DNA from: an uncultured Oscillibacter sp.
Lineage (GTDB): Bacteria > Bacillota > Clostridia > Oscillospirales > Oscillospiraceae
NCBI GenBank assembly: GCA_910576845.1
Contig: CAJTJA010000001.1
Location: 100,967 to 164,966 of the forward strand
Length of the DNA: 64,000 nucleotides
Direction: 5' to 3'
In this document: in pieces, positions 27,118 through 34,867 of the stretch
Layout: every line of letters begins with the position of its first letter
How positions within the stretch are numbered: position 1 is the first letter of the stretch
Position numbers and translations under genes: made by a program
The notes under the pieces: generated by a model
Database searches by the model: none
The model's input: only the letters and a program-made list of their open reading frames with translations
Told to the model about the DNA's origin: nothing

Positions 27118-27474
27118 TTACCGTTTGCTGTCCGGTTTAAATAAAGCCGCTGCAACCGCGGCAAAAAATACTGCCGCCGCAACGCCGCCTGCCGCCGCAG
27201 TCAAACCGCCCGTCAGAACGCCCAGCCATCCGTCCATGTCCACGGCCTTCCGCACACCTTTCGCCAGCAAGTGTCCGAAACCCGTCAAGGGCACCGTCGC
27301 CCCTGCGCCGCCCCATTGGGCAAGCGGCTCATACAGCCCCGCTGCGCTGAGAATAACCCCCGCCACTACGTAACCCGTTAAAATGCGGGCCGGGGTAAGC
27401 TGCGTTTTGTCAATCAAAATCTGGCCAATGGCGCAGAGAATGCCGCCGCAGAGAAACGCATTGAAATATTCCAC
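27118..27474 (-). CDS. spoVAE: Stage V sporulation protein AE
   Basis: A 118-residue membrane protein of the SpoVAE/AEb family, part of the spore inner-membrane channel that moves dipicolinic acid. Typical features: the N-terminal FLCGGILCAIGQILIDKTQLTPARILTGYV, then GLYEPLAQWGGAGATVPLTGFG. The start is GTG at 27474 with GGGAGG 8 nt upstream. Unusually, neither spoVAC nor spoVAD is next to it; both flanks are unrelated or empty. Confidence 0.93.
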   Translation of the reverse strand: MEYFNAFLCGGILCAIGQILIDKTQLTPARILTGYVVAGVILSAAGLYEPLAQWGGAGATVPLTGFGHLLAKGVRKAVDMDGWLGVLTGGLTAAAGGVAAAVFFAAVAAALFKPDSKR

Positions 27475-27725
27475 AATAAAAACCTCCCTTTTGAGGTAGG
27501 TTCTCCCGGCCGGGCAGGATTATGCAGTCTTTCAAAAAATGCCTTTAGGGAGGCAGAAAACGGGGCTTTCCTCACAGTTTCTTTGATATCCGGCACCTTA
27601 TTTCCCATTTTTCCATTTTTCAGGAGCTCTCGACAAATTCAGACAAGTTATTCACAGAATATTGTGTATGATACCCATAGCACCCAGCTATATTTTGTGT
27701 TTTATAAAAGAAAGGAAGATCTGCC

Positions 27726-27887
27726 ATGACCGCAATTCCCAAAGAATATCTGCTGTTATTCAACGCCGTTACCGACACAGAGCAAGCCCTGTCTCAATTA
27801 CGGGAGACTCTGTTGGAGGCGCAACGGCAGGCAGAGGAGCTTTTCCTGGAAGAGCCCGGCGGAGGAGAACCACCCTCCGAATGCTGA
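27726..27887 (+). CDS. Small conserved-looking protein
   Basis: 53 residues (MTAIPKEYLLLFNAVTDTEQ at the start). AAAGGAAGATCTGCC precedes the ATG. It is a single amphipathic helix (LSQLRETLLEAQRQAEELFL) with an acidic Gly/Pro tail. I recall similar short proteins in Oscillospiraceae genomes, without a known function. It stands alone 170 bp before the glycosyltransferase gene. Confidence 0.65.
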   Translation: MTAIPKEYLLLFNAVTDTEQALSQLRETLLEAQRQAEELFLEEPGGGEPPSEC

Positions 27888-28056
27888 GGACTCCATAGGC
27901 TGAAAAGCCGTTGACCTTTCGGAAAAAATAGGGTACAATGGCTTCATGTTCCGGCAGCCGGCGCAATCGTCGGAGGTTTTTCCTGTGGGAAAGCCTCCCT
28001 CATTCGTCTCCCGCTGCCATTCCTGTTGGGCGCCCCAGGCGCGTGGAGGTCTTTTT

Positions 28057-29073
28057 ATGCCCAGTATTTCTGTTATTATCCCTGTCTATCAGGCGGAAAA
28101 GTTCCTGCACCGCTGCCTGGACAGCATCGCCCGTCAGACTTTTTCCGATTGGGAACTGCTTCTGGTGGATGACGGCTGCACCGATAATTCCCCGGCTCTC
28201 TGCGATCAGTTTGCCGCCAGGGATCATCGGGTCAGAGTCTTCCACCGAAAGCGGAACCAAGGCGTCAGCGAGGCCCGGAATCTGGGACTCCGGGAGGCCA
28301 AAGGCGCTTACATCACCTTTTTAGACGCCGACGACTGTTATGAATTTCAGGCCCTGGAAACACTGTGGCATCTTCGGGAGGAGAACGGCGCGGACACCGC
28401 CGGCTGCGCTCACATGAATCTCCTGCCCGGCGGCGGTCAGGCCCCTGAGCTTCTGCTCCCCGCCGGGGTCTATGAGCAAAACGATATTCGGGAACACATT
28501 GTTTATCCTCTCCTGGGGGACAGGCTTCAAGTCCCGGTATTCAACGGCTTTATCTGGCGCTATCTCTTCTCCGCCGACATTCTCCGCTCCAGCCGCATAT
28601 TTTTTGAGGGGGCCTATCTGGAGGACGAATTGTTTTTGATGGAATACTTCTGCAACAGCCGCAGGCTTGCGGTAACGGATGTGCCGCTCTACCGCTATTT
28701 TCTCAATCCTGATTCCGCAACCCATCGATATATGAAGGATTTTCTCCATGTCTTCGACCGGTTCATGGAGCGGAAAGAGGCCCTGGCCGCCCGCTATCAG
28801 TTGGATGCGGCCCGCCCCCAATGGCGGGAAAACACCAACTGGGCCGGGCTTCTGATTGCCATTGGCAACGAGTATGCCCCAGGGAACAACGCCTCTATCC
28901 GCCAGCGCCAGCGGACTGTAAAGGCGCTCTGCCGCCGCCCGGATATGGCGAAGGCCATTGCTGGTCTGCGCCCTCTGGGACTCAGCCCCAACAAGCAAAT
29001 GGTCGCCAATCTGGTGCGGGGCAGGCACTTCTTCACCCTGACCCAGCTCTACCGTTTAAAAAACCGTATTTGA
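28057..29073 (+). CDS. Family 2 glycosyltransferase
   Basis: A 338-residue GT2 enzyme of the EpsJ/CpsJ type. ISVIIPVYQAEKFLHRCLDS opens the GT-A fold, followed by LLVDDGCTDNSP and the metal-binding DADD in ITFLDADDCYE. A longer frame begins at 27946, but GGAGG lies 7 nt before this ATG at 28057 and the protein then starts at the normal place. It is probably co-transcribed with the O-antigen-ligase-like gene 38 bp downstream, suggesting a surface or exopolysaccharide role. Confidence 0.92.
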   Translation: MPSISVIIPVYQAEKFLHRCLDSIARQTFSDWELLLVDDGCTDNSPALCDQFAARDHRVRVFHRKRNQGVSEARNLGLREAKGAYITFLDADDCYEFQALETLWHLREENGADTAGCAHMNLLPGGGQAPELLLPAGVYEQNDIREHIVYPLLGDRLQVPVFNGFIWRYLFSADILRSSRIFFEGAYLEDELFLMEYFCNSRRLAVTDVPLYRYFLNPDSATHRYMKDFLHVFDRFMERKEALAARYQLDAARPQWRENTNWAGLLIAIGNEYAPGNNASIRQRQRTVKALCRRPDMAKAIAGLRPLGLSPNKQMVANLVRGRHFFTLTQLYRLKNRI

Positions 29074-29111
29074 TACCGTGAACTGCGAGAATATCCGAAA
29101 GGCGGTCCTCT

Positions 29112-30632
29112 ATGACATTCATCCGTGAAAGCGCTCTGTTTCACCTGTGGCTCTATCTGCTGGCGCTTTATGACAGCAGCACCCTACACCGCCTCCTGAC
29201 ACGGGCGGGCTCCTGGTGCAGCCGGCAGATCAACGGCAGCCGTCTGCTTGCTCCTCTCTGCCGGGAAGGCTGCGTGGCCCGGGCATGGCCGGAGAGCCTG
29301 CTCTGCCGCGCACTGAACTTCCTCGTCAACCTGCCTCTGCTGCTGCTGCAAAAGCTCTATACACTGCTGTCTCCCATCCTGGAGGACAGCTTCTTCGCCC
29401 GTTTCGTTTTTACGCTGGGGGATAAAACTCCCTCCGTCCAATTCTGGCTGATCCTGGTTATGTGGAGCATTCCCTTCAGCCGCTGGAACAACGCTTATAG
29501 TTTGGCCGCTTTTTTCCTCCTGCTGCTTTTGTTTCACGCTGGGGCCATGCCGCACAGGGAATACCGCATCGCTTTGGAGCGCGTCGGTTTTTATCCCCTG
29601 CTGCTGTTCGGCTCTATTTTCCTGGCGGTGGTGTTTTCCCGCCTGCGGTCCTCCTCCGCGCGCTTCTTGGTCTACCATATCTCCGCTGCTCTCTGCGTCA
29701 TCGTGACGGTCAGCGCCGTCCGGCATGTGGAGGACTTAAAGCGGCTGGCCGCCGGAGCTGCCGGCTGTGCGCTGACTTCCTCGCTGTACGGCATATATCA
29801 GCGAAGCCAGGGCGTTAAGGTCAACCCCTCCAATGTGGATCTCAGGCTGGCCCTGAATGTCGGTATGCCTGGCCGTGTCGACTCCATTTTTGACAACGCC
29901 AACACCTTCGCAGAGGTACTGGTCTTATTACTGCCTTTAACCCTGGCATTAGCACTTTGCTCCAAAAAGCTTCTGGGAAAGGCTATGGCTTTCTGCGCCT
30001 TTTCCCTGGGTGTGGTAGCCTTGGGCATGACTTATTCCCGGGCAAGCTGGGTGGGATTTGCCTGCGCCTTAACCGTCATGATTTTCCTGTGGAAGCCAAA
30101 GCTGATTCCCGCCTTTGCGCTTTTTTGCTGCCTTGCCGTTCCCCTTCTGCCCACAACTATTTGGAACCGCATCCTGACCATCGGCAATCTTTCAGATGCC
30201 TCAACGCTTAGCCGTATTCCCCTCTATGAAGGCACCCTGCGGCTTATTAAAGCGTCTCCCATCTCCGGCGCCGGACTTGGAACCGCCGCCGTGCAGCGGT
30301 ACCTCAGCTTCCACAACTTGTACCGCGGCGACTTCCCCTATGTTCATGCCCACAACTTTTATCTTCAGGTCTGGGCAGAGGCGGGCATCCTGGGGATTAT
30401 CAGCTTTTTAGCCGCCATGCTATGGGGCGTCAAGCAGGCAGCCCGCACTGTCCGTCACTGCGAAAGCTCCGCAGCCAGGACGATCACCTGCGGCGCGGCG
30501 GCGGCTCTGTGCGGCATTATGGTCTGCGGTCTTGCGGATTACCCCTGGAACTACCCACGGGTAATGTGCATTTTTTGGTTCGTCTTTGCCATGGCGCTGG
30601 CTGGGATAAACCTCTGCTCCAAAACCGATTGA
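29112..30632 (+). CDS. O-antigen ligase / polymerase-like membrane protein
   Basis: 506 residues with about ten hydrophobic segments. The Wzy_C-type signature is in the large outer loop near the C-terminus: ASPISGAGLGTAAVQRYLSF followed by PYVHAHNFYLQVWAEAGILG. Family members join or polymerise glycan repeats on undecaprenyl carriers. It follows the GT2 gene and is ended by the hairpin at 30674. The exact glycan is unknown. Confidence 0.88.
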   Translation: MTFIRESALFHLWLYLLALYDSSTLHRLLTRAGSWCSRQINGSRLLAPLCREGCVARAWPESLLCRALNFLVNLPLLLLQKLYTLLSPILEDSFFARFVFTLGDKTPSVQFWLILVMWSIPFSRWNNAYSLAAFFLLLLLFHAGAMPHREYRIALERVGFYPLLLFGSIFLAVVFSRLRSSSARFLVYHISAALCVIVTVSAVRHVEDLKRLAAGAAGCALTSSLYGIYQRSQGVKVNPSNVDLRLALNVGMPGRVDSIFDNANTFAEVLVLLLPLTLALALCSKKLLGKAMAFCAFSLGVVALGMTYSRASWVGFACALTVMIFLWKPKLIPAFALFCCLAVPLLPTTIWNRILTIGNLSDASTLSRIPLYEGTLRLIKASPISGAGLGTAAVQRYLSFHNLYRGDFPYVHAHNFYLQVWAEAGILGIISFLAAMLWGVKQAARTVRHCESSAARTITCGAAAALCGIMVCGLADYPWNYPRVMCIFWFVFAMALAGINLCSKTD

Positions 30633-30673
30633 CCCGCCCCTGTATACCGCCCCGATGGCAGTAACCGCAACGG

Positions 30674-30716
30674 AAAAGCCCCTGACACAGACAGATCCGT
30701 CGTGTCAGGGGCTTTT
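30674..30716. terminator. Bidirectional terminator
   Basis: A 15-bp stem AAAAGCCCCTGACAC and complement with T-runs on both strands. It serves the plus-strand ligase gene and the minus-strand acetyltransferase gene. Confidence 0.9.
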
Positions 30717-30738
30717 ATCAGGAATATAAAAAATCATA

Positions 30739-31257
30739 TTACAGCCGTTTTTCGTAACAGTTCAACATTTCGCGGGTAAATTCCTGAAAGAAAAACTCGG
30801 CAGCTCCCGCGAGGCAGTATCCCTGAGATGGATAGAGCCGGTTTGCGGGAACATTGCCCTCCCAGGTATCCAGGCGCATGACGGTCTTTCCCTGGGCTCT
30901 GGCAGTCTCTTCACAGAAAGCCACCATCTGCTTCGCGCGGCCTCTCCCAGACTGTGACGGATGAATGCAGAGGGTATGAATCACCCCCACCTGTTCCTGA
31001 TCCGCAGAGAGCTTCCAGGGAATATCGTCATACTCGGGAAGCTGGGTGCCGTTGAGATTCACCGCACCCCAGAGCACGCCTTCCTCTTCCCCTACATAAA
31101 GGGTTCCTGCCTCCAGAGCTTTCCGGGCAGTTTCGACGGTGGGATATATCCCCCTCTGCCAATTGGTATAAACCGTACCCTCTGCCTCCGCATCAAAAAC
31201 AGCCTCATAAATCTCTCCGATTCCAGGCAGATCGCCGGCAACAGCTTTACGAATCAC
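30739..31257 (-). CDS. GNAT-family N-acetyltransferase
   Basis: A 172-residue acetyltransferase. The N-terminus MIRKAVAGDLPGIGEIYEAV, the strand VIHTLCIHPSQSGRGRAKQM with the acetyl-CoA loop, and ANRLYPSQGYCLAG near the end fit the family. The start is GTG at 31257 after GGGAGGAG. The substrate is unknown. The gene starts just upstream of ftsH's terminator hairpin, but the promoter relation is unclear. Confidence 0.9.
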   Translation of the reverse strand: MIRKAVAGDLPGIGEIYEAVFDAEAEGTVYTNWQRGIYPTVETARKALEAGTLYVGEEEGVLWGAVNLNGTQLPEYDDIPWKLSADQEQVGVIHTLCIHPSQSGRGRAKQMVAFCEETARAQGKTVMRLDTWEGNVPANRLYPSQGYCLAGAAEFFFQEFTREMLNCYEKRL

Positions 31258-31292
31258 AATGTACTCCTCCCTTTTTCGAAATCTCCGCTGTA

Positions 31293-31323
31293 GCTAAGGC
31301 GCGCTGAAACAGCGCGCCTTAGC
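31293..31323 (-). terminator. Hairpin directly after ftsH
   Basis: A perfect 14-bp stem GCTAAGGCGCGCTG and complement with a 3-nt loop, beginning at the ftsH stop codon. No U-tract follows, so it may act as a 3' stabiliser or as a leaky terminator before the acetyltransferase gene. Confidence 0.55.
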
Positions 31324-33504
31324 TTATGGTTCACTTTTTTCCCCGGCTTCCCCTTCCATGGATACGGGCGGTTCCTCCGGATGCCCCGTCTCTGCTGCGG
31401 GCTCTTCCGGCGCCATAATCTTCTCAGAGATCATATGAACCTTTTTCGCCGGAGCCTCAATCTCCGCCGGGCGGGTGGAGGCATAAGGACTCTCAACCAA
31501 GGCCGGGTCCCGGCCCTCAATAATGGCCACCATCTCCGCGCCGGTAATCGTCTCTTTTTCCAGGAGATAGGCCACCACTTTATCCATGTCCTCCTGATTC
31601 TCCCGAATAGTCTCCACGGCGGTCTGATATGCCTGGTCCAGAATCACCTTAACGGCCTTATCCATCCGGGCGGCGGTATCCTGGGCGCAGTCCATGCCAT
31701 AGCCTCCATCCAAGTACTGGTTCCGCCGGGAGGCCAGGGCCATCATGCCAAATTCCTCGCTCATGCCAAACATGGCAACCATATTCCTCGCCACATTGGT
31801 AGCATCCTGAATGTCCTGGGAGGCGCCGTTGGTCATGGTGTCCATAACCACCTCCTCGGCGGCTCGCCCGCCCATGGAGACCGTGATTTTCGCCATGAGC
31901 TCATCCTTGGTGCGAAGCTCCGTCTTGTCCTCCTCAGGCATCAGCAGAGTATAGCCCAGGGAGCCCTGAGTGTGGGGGACAATGGTGATTTTCTGTACAG
32001 GCTCTGTATTCTTCTGCTTATAGGCAACCATGGCATGTCCTACCTCATGGTAGGCCACCAGCTTTTTCTCGAACTCCGTCAGAACGCTGCCCTTCTTCTC
32101 CGTGCCGGCGATCACCAGCTCGAAGGCAGCCAGCATGTCCTCCTGGCTCACCAGCTTCCGGCCCTTCCGCACGGCCCGGAGGGCCGCCTCGTTCACCAGA
32201 TTGGCAAGGTCCGCGCCCACACATCCGGCGGTCGCCAGGGCCACCTTTTTCAGATTTACATCCTCCGCCAGCTTGATGTTCCGGGTATGGACCTCCAGCG
32301 TGGCGATGCGTCCCGCCAGGTTTGGCCGGTCGATGGTAATGCGCCGGTCGAACCGCCCGGGGCGGAGAAGAGCCTGGTCCAGCACCTCCGGGCGGTTTGT
32401 CGCCGCCAGGAGGATAACGCCCTTGGTGGGATCAAAGCCGTCCATCTCCGCAAGAAGCTGATTCAGCGTCTGCTCCCGCTCGTCGTTGCCGCCCATACGG
32501 TTATCTCTGGATTTTCCGATGGTGTCAATCTCGTCAATAAAGACGATGCAGGGGGCCACCTTGGAGGCTTCCTTAAAGAGGTCCCGGACACGGGACGCGC
32601 CCACACCCACAAACATCTCCACGAAGTCGGAGCCTGAGATGGAAAAGAAAGGTACGCCGGCCTCTCCGGCCACAGCTTTGGCAAGCAGGGTTTTGCCGGT
32701 ACCCGGAGGGCCCACAAGAAGCGCGCCTTTTGGCAGCTTTGCGCCGATCTCCGTATATTTCCCCGGATTGTGGAGGAAGTCGATAATTTCCGTCAGAGAT
32801 TCCTTCGCCTCATCCTGACCGGCAACATCCCGGAAGGTAACGCCGGTGGATTTTTCCATATAAACCTTGGCGTTGGACTTACCCACGCCACCGATGCCTC
32901 CGATGCCGCCCATGCCCTTTTTCGCCATCCAGCTCATTACCAGGCTCATCACCAGGATAATGATAAAGAAGGGAGCCAGATTCACCAGGAACAGCACAAT
33001 CGGACTCATGGGGGGCTGATAATCCTGGTTGATGCGGATGCCCTCGCCTTCCTTGCCGGCGCCGGACTGGGCGTTCAGCTCCCGGATATGCTCTACAATG
33101 GCGTCGTAGGACTGGAGGCGCACGGTAAACAGCTCCAAAAACGCTTTTTGTTCCTGCCCCAGGGCATTGGTGAAGGTGTAGCCGGAAGTGCCGTCCTCAA
33201 AGGTGGTCTTCGTGTACTCGATCCCCTCCTCATCGGTGTAGATATAGCCGTCTGCGGGAGTGATAATCAAAATTGACTCGCTGTTGTCAAAATCCACCCC
33301 AGCCACCTTGCCAAAATCCAGCATATCCAAAAACACGCTGTACTCCAGCTCCACAGAGCTGGCCTGGTGGCCCATGCTGGTCATATAAGTGGTGGCATAG
33401 CTCACCAGCACCGCCAGCAGCACCGCCCAGCAAATCAGGTGAATAAAGCCCCGCCAATTGCTGTTTTTACCGCCGTCTGGTTTTTTGTTGTTGTTTTGGT
33501 CCAT
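31324..33504 (-). CDS. ftsH: ATP-dependent zinc metalloprotease FtsH
   Basis: A 726-residue membrane-bound AAA protease for quality control of membrane proteins. TM1 is at about residues 18-42 and TM2 at about 170-195, with an external domain between them. The AAA module shows Walker A GPPGTGKT, Walker B CIVFIDEIDTIG and the second region of homology (ATNRPEVLDQALLRPGRFD). The protease site is YHEVGHAMVAY. The C-terminus carries a Pro/Glu-rich tail. The start follows AAAGGAG. A promoter lies at 33577-33605. Confidence 0.98.
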   Translation of the reverse strand: MDQNNNKKPDGGKNSNWRGFIHLICWAVLLAVLVSYATTYMTSMGHQASSVELEYSVFLDMLDFGKVAGVDFDNSESILIITPADGYIYTDEEGIEYTKTTFEDGTSGYTFTNALGQEQKAFLELFTVRLQSYDAIVEHIRELNAQSGAGKEGEGIRINQDYQPPMSPIVLFLVNLAPFFIIILVMSLVMSWMAKKGMGGIGGIGGVGKSNAKVYMEKSTGVTFRDVAGQDEAKESLTEIIDFLHNPGKYTEIGAKLPKGALLVGPPGTGKTLLAKAVAGEAGVPFFSISGSDFVEMFVGVGASRVRDLFKEASKVAPCIVFIDEIDTIGKSRDNRMGGNDEREQTLNQLLAEMDGFDPTKGVILLAATNRPEVLDQALLRPGRFDRRITIDRPNLAGRIATLEVHTRNIKLAEDVNLKKVALATAGCVGADLANLVNEAALRAVRKGRKLVSQEDMLAAFELVIAGTEKKGSVLTEFEKKLVAYHEVGHAMVAYKQKNTEPVQKITIVPHTQGSLGYTLLMPEEDKTELRTKDELMAKITVSMGGRAAEEVVMDTMTNGASQDIQDATNVARNMVAMFGMSEEFGMMALASRRNQYLDGGYGMDCAQDTAARMDKAVKVILDQAYQTAVETIRENQEDMDKVVAYLLEKETITGAEMVAIIEGRDPALVESPYASTRPAEIEAPAKKVHMISEKIMAPEEPAAETGHPEEPPVSMEGEAGEKSEP

Positions 33505-33576
33505 GTATACAAGAACTCCTTTCAGGAAAACGCATAATTCCCGGGCAAATTGTAATAGTCGGCGAAATTATATCGC

Positions 33577-33605
33577 AGTATATCACAGAATTTCAAAAGT
33601 CACAA
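33577..33605 (-). promoter_or_regulatory. ftsH promoter
   Basis: On the minus strand TTGTGA (33600-33605) and TATACT (33577-33582) with 17-bp spacing, about 75 bp before the ftsH start. Confidence 0.75.
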
Positions 33606-33681
33606 GGAGGTTTCATGAAGTTTCTGTAAATTCAGGCCTTTGAAAAGCATGTTCCCTCTCCGCGTCACTTTTCAGAGGCCA

Positions 33682-33904
33682 GGCCTTGTTTGAAAATTGG
33701 CGGGATGGCGGATTGGAGCAGATTTTTTACCCAGAGGGCATGTGATATCCGTAAGGCGGCAGAGCCGCCAACGGCTGTCCAATCGCCAGGCAAGGCAAGG
33801 CAATTTCCCGCAGGAATCCTGACGGATTTCAAGGGAAATCAACGCAGTTCTGGTGGATAAAGATGCTTCAAAATGGCGTTTTGCCATTTTTCAAACAAGG
33901 CCTA
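33682..33904. repeat. MITE-like element, long type, copy 1
   Basis: A 221-bp element (33682-33902) with ends GGCCTTGTTTGAAAAT and ATTTTTCAAACAAGGCC. TA is present on the right but the left flank reads CA. The core shares GGCATGTGATATCCGTAAGG and GGAATCCTGACGGATTTCAA with the copy at 37095. It lies in the divergent ftsH-rlmB spacer. Confidence 0.8.
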
Positions 33905-34009
33905 ATATAAATTCCTACTTTATTGTTTATACATCTTATGCTATACTGTTATATCGACAAAATTTTCTTGCAGTTTTCAGCGCCTCGTTCATCCAGGAAA
34001 GGAGTGCCT

Positions 34010-34780
34010 ATGGACGACAGAACTCTCTCTACGCCGGAGGCCGACGGCATTATTGAAGGCCGCAACGCCGTCATTGAGGCCCTGCGGGCCGGGACGGCCA
34101 TTGATAAAATCTATCTTCAAAAGGGTGAAACAGACAAGACCCTGGGACACATCGCATCCAGGGCCCGGGCTGCCGGAACGGTGGTGGTGGAGGCGGACCG
34201 GAGGAAGCTGGACGCCATGAGCCGCACCCATGCCCACCAAGGCGTCATTGCCCTGGCCTCTGTCCGGGAATACTCCAGTATAGAAAAGATTCTGCAGGCC
34301 GCAGCGGAAAGAGAAGAGCCTCCCCTGCTTGTCATCTGCGACGAGCTGAGCGACCCCCACAACCTGGGCGCCGTCATTCGCACGGCAGAGTGTGCAGGTG
34401 CCCATGGCGTTATTATTCCCAAGCGCCGCAGCGCGGGGCTGACAGCGGTAGTGGCCAAGACCTCTGCCGGGGCGGTGTCCCATGTCCCCGTGGCCCGGGT
34501 GCCAAATCTTCCGGCCCTTCTGAAAAGCCTCAAACAGCAGGGCATCTGGATTTTCGGTACGGCGGCAGACGGGGCCACCTCCCTCTACGACGCAGACCTA
34601 AAAGGCCCCGCTGCCATTGTCATTGGCAACGAAGGCGCGGGCATGGGACGCCTGGTCAAGGAAAGCTGCGACTTCTTGGTCAGCATCCCCCTGAAGGGGA
34701 AAGTCTCCTCTCTGAACGCCTCTGCCGCTGCCGCTGTCCTGCTTTATGAAGCCGTCCGGCAGCGCTCTCTTCCCTTATAA
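34010..34780 (+). CDS. rlmB: 23S rRNA (guanosine-2'-O-)-methyltransferase RlmB (TrmH/SpoU family)
   Basis: A 256-residue SPOUT methyltransferase. It has an N-terminal L30e-like substrate-binding domain (IIEGRNAVIEALRAG) and a C-terminal knotted domain with the three SpoU motifs: DPHNLGAVIRTAECAG, IVIGNEGAGM and IPLKGKVSSLNASAAAAV. It is expected to methylate G2251 of 23S rRNA. AAAGGAG precedes the ATG at 34010; the longer frame from 33923 is not needed. The MITE at 33682-33904 lies about 105 bp upstream. Confidence 0.94.
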   Translation: MDDRTLSTPEADGIIEGRNAVIEALRAGTAIDKIYLQKGETDKTLGHIASRARAAGTVVVEADRRKLDAMSRTHAHQGVIALASVREYSSIEKILQAAAEREEPPLLVICDELSDPHNLGAVIRTAECAGAHGVIIPKRRSAGLTAVVAKTSAGAVSHVPVARVPNLPALLKSLKQQGIWIFGTAADGATSLYDADLKGPAAIVIGNEGAGMGRLVKESCDFLVSIPLKGKVSSLNASAAAAVLLYEAVRQRSLPL

Positions 34781-34867
34781 AGAGACATAATCCCCCAATA
34801 CCCCCCGCTTTGGCCGGCAGTCTTCTGAAGCGGCGCCAGCCAAGTTTCCTTTAAACGGAGGAACGCC

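Noticed and set aside
33616..33630. Tiny frame ATG AAG TTT CTG TAA behind AAGGAGG
   Set aside because: The ribosome binding site is good, but four codons cannot be supported as a gene; perhaps a relic of a gene end.
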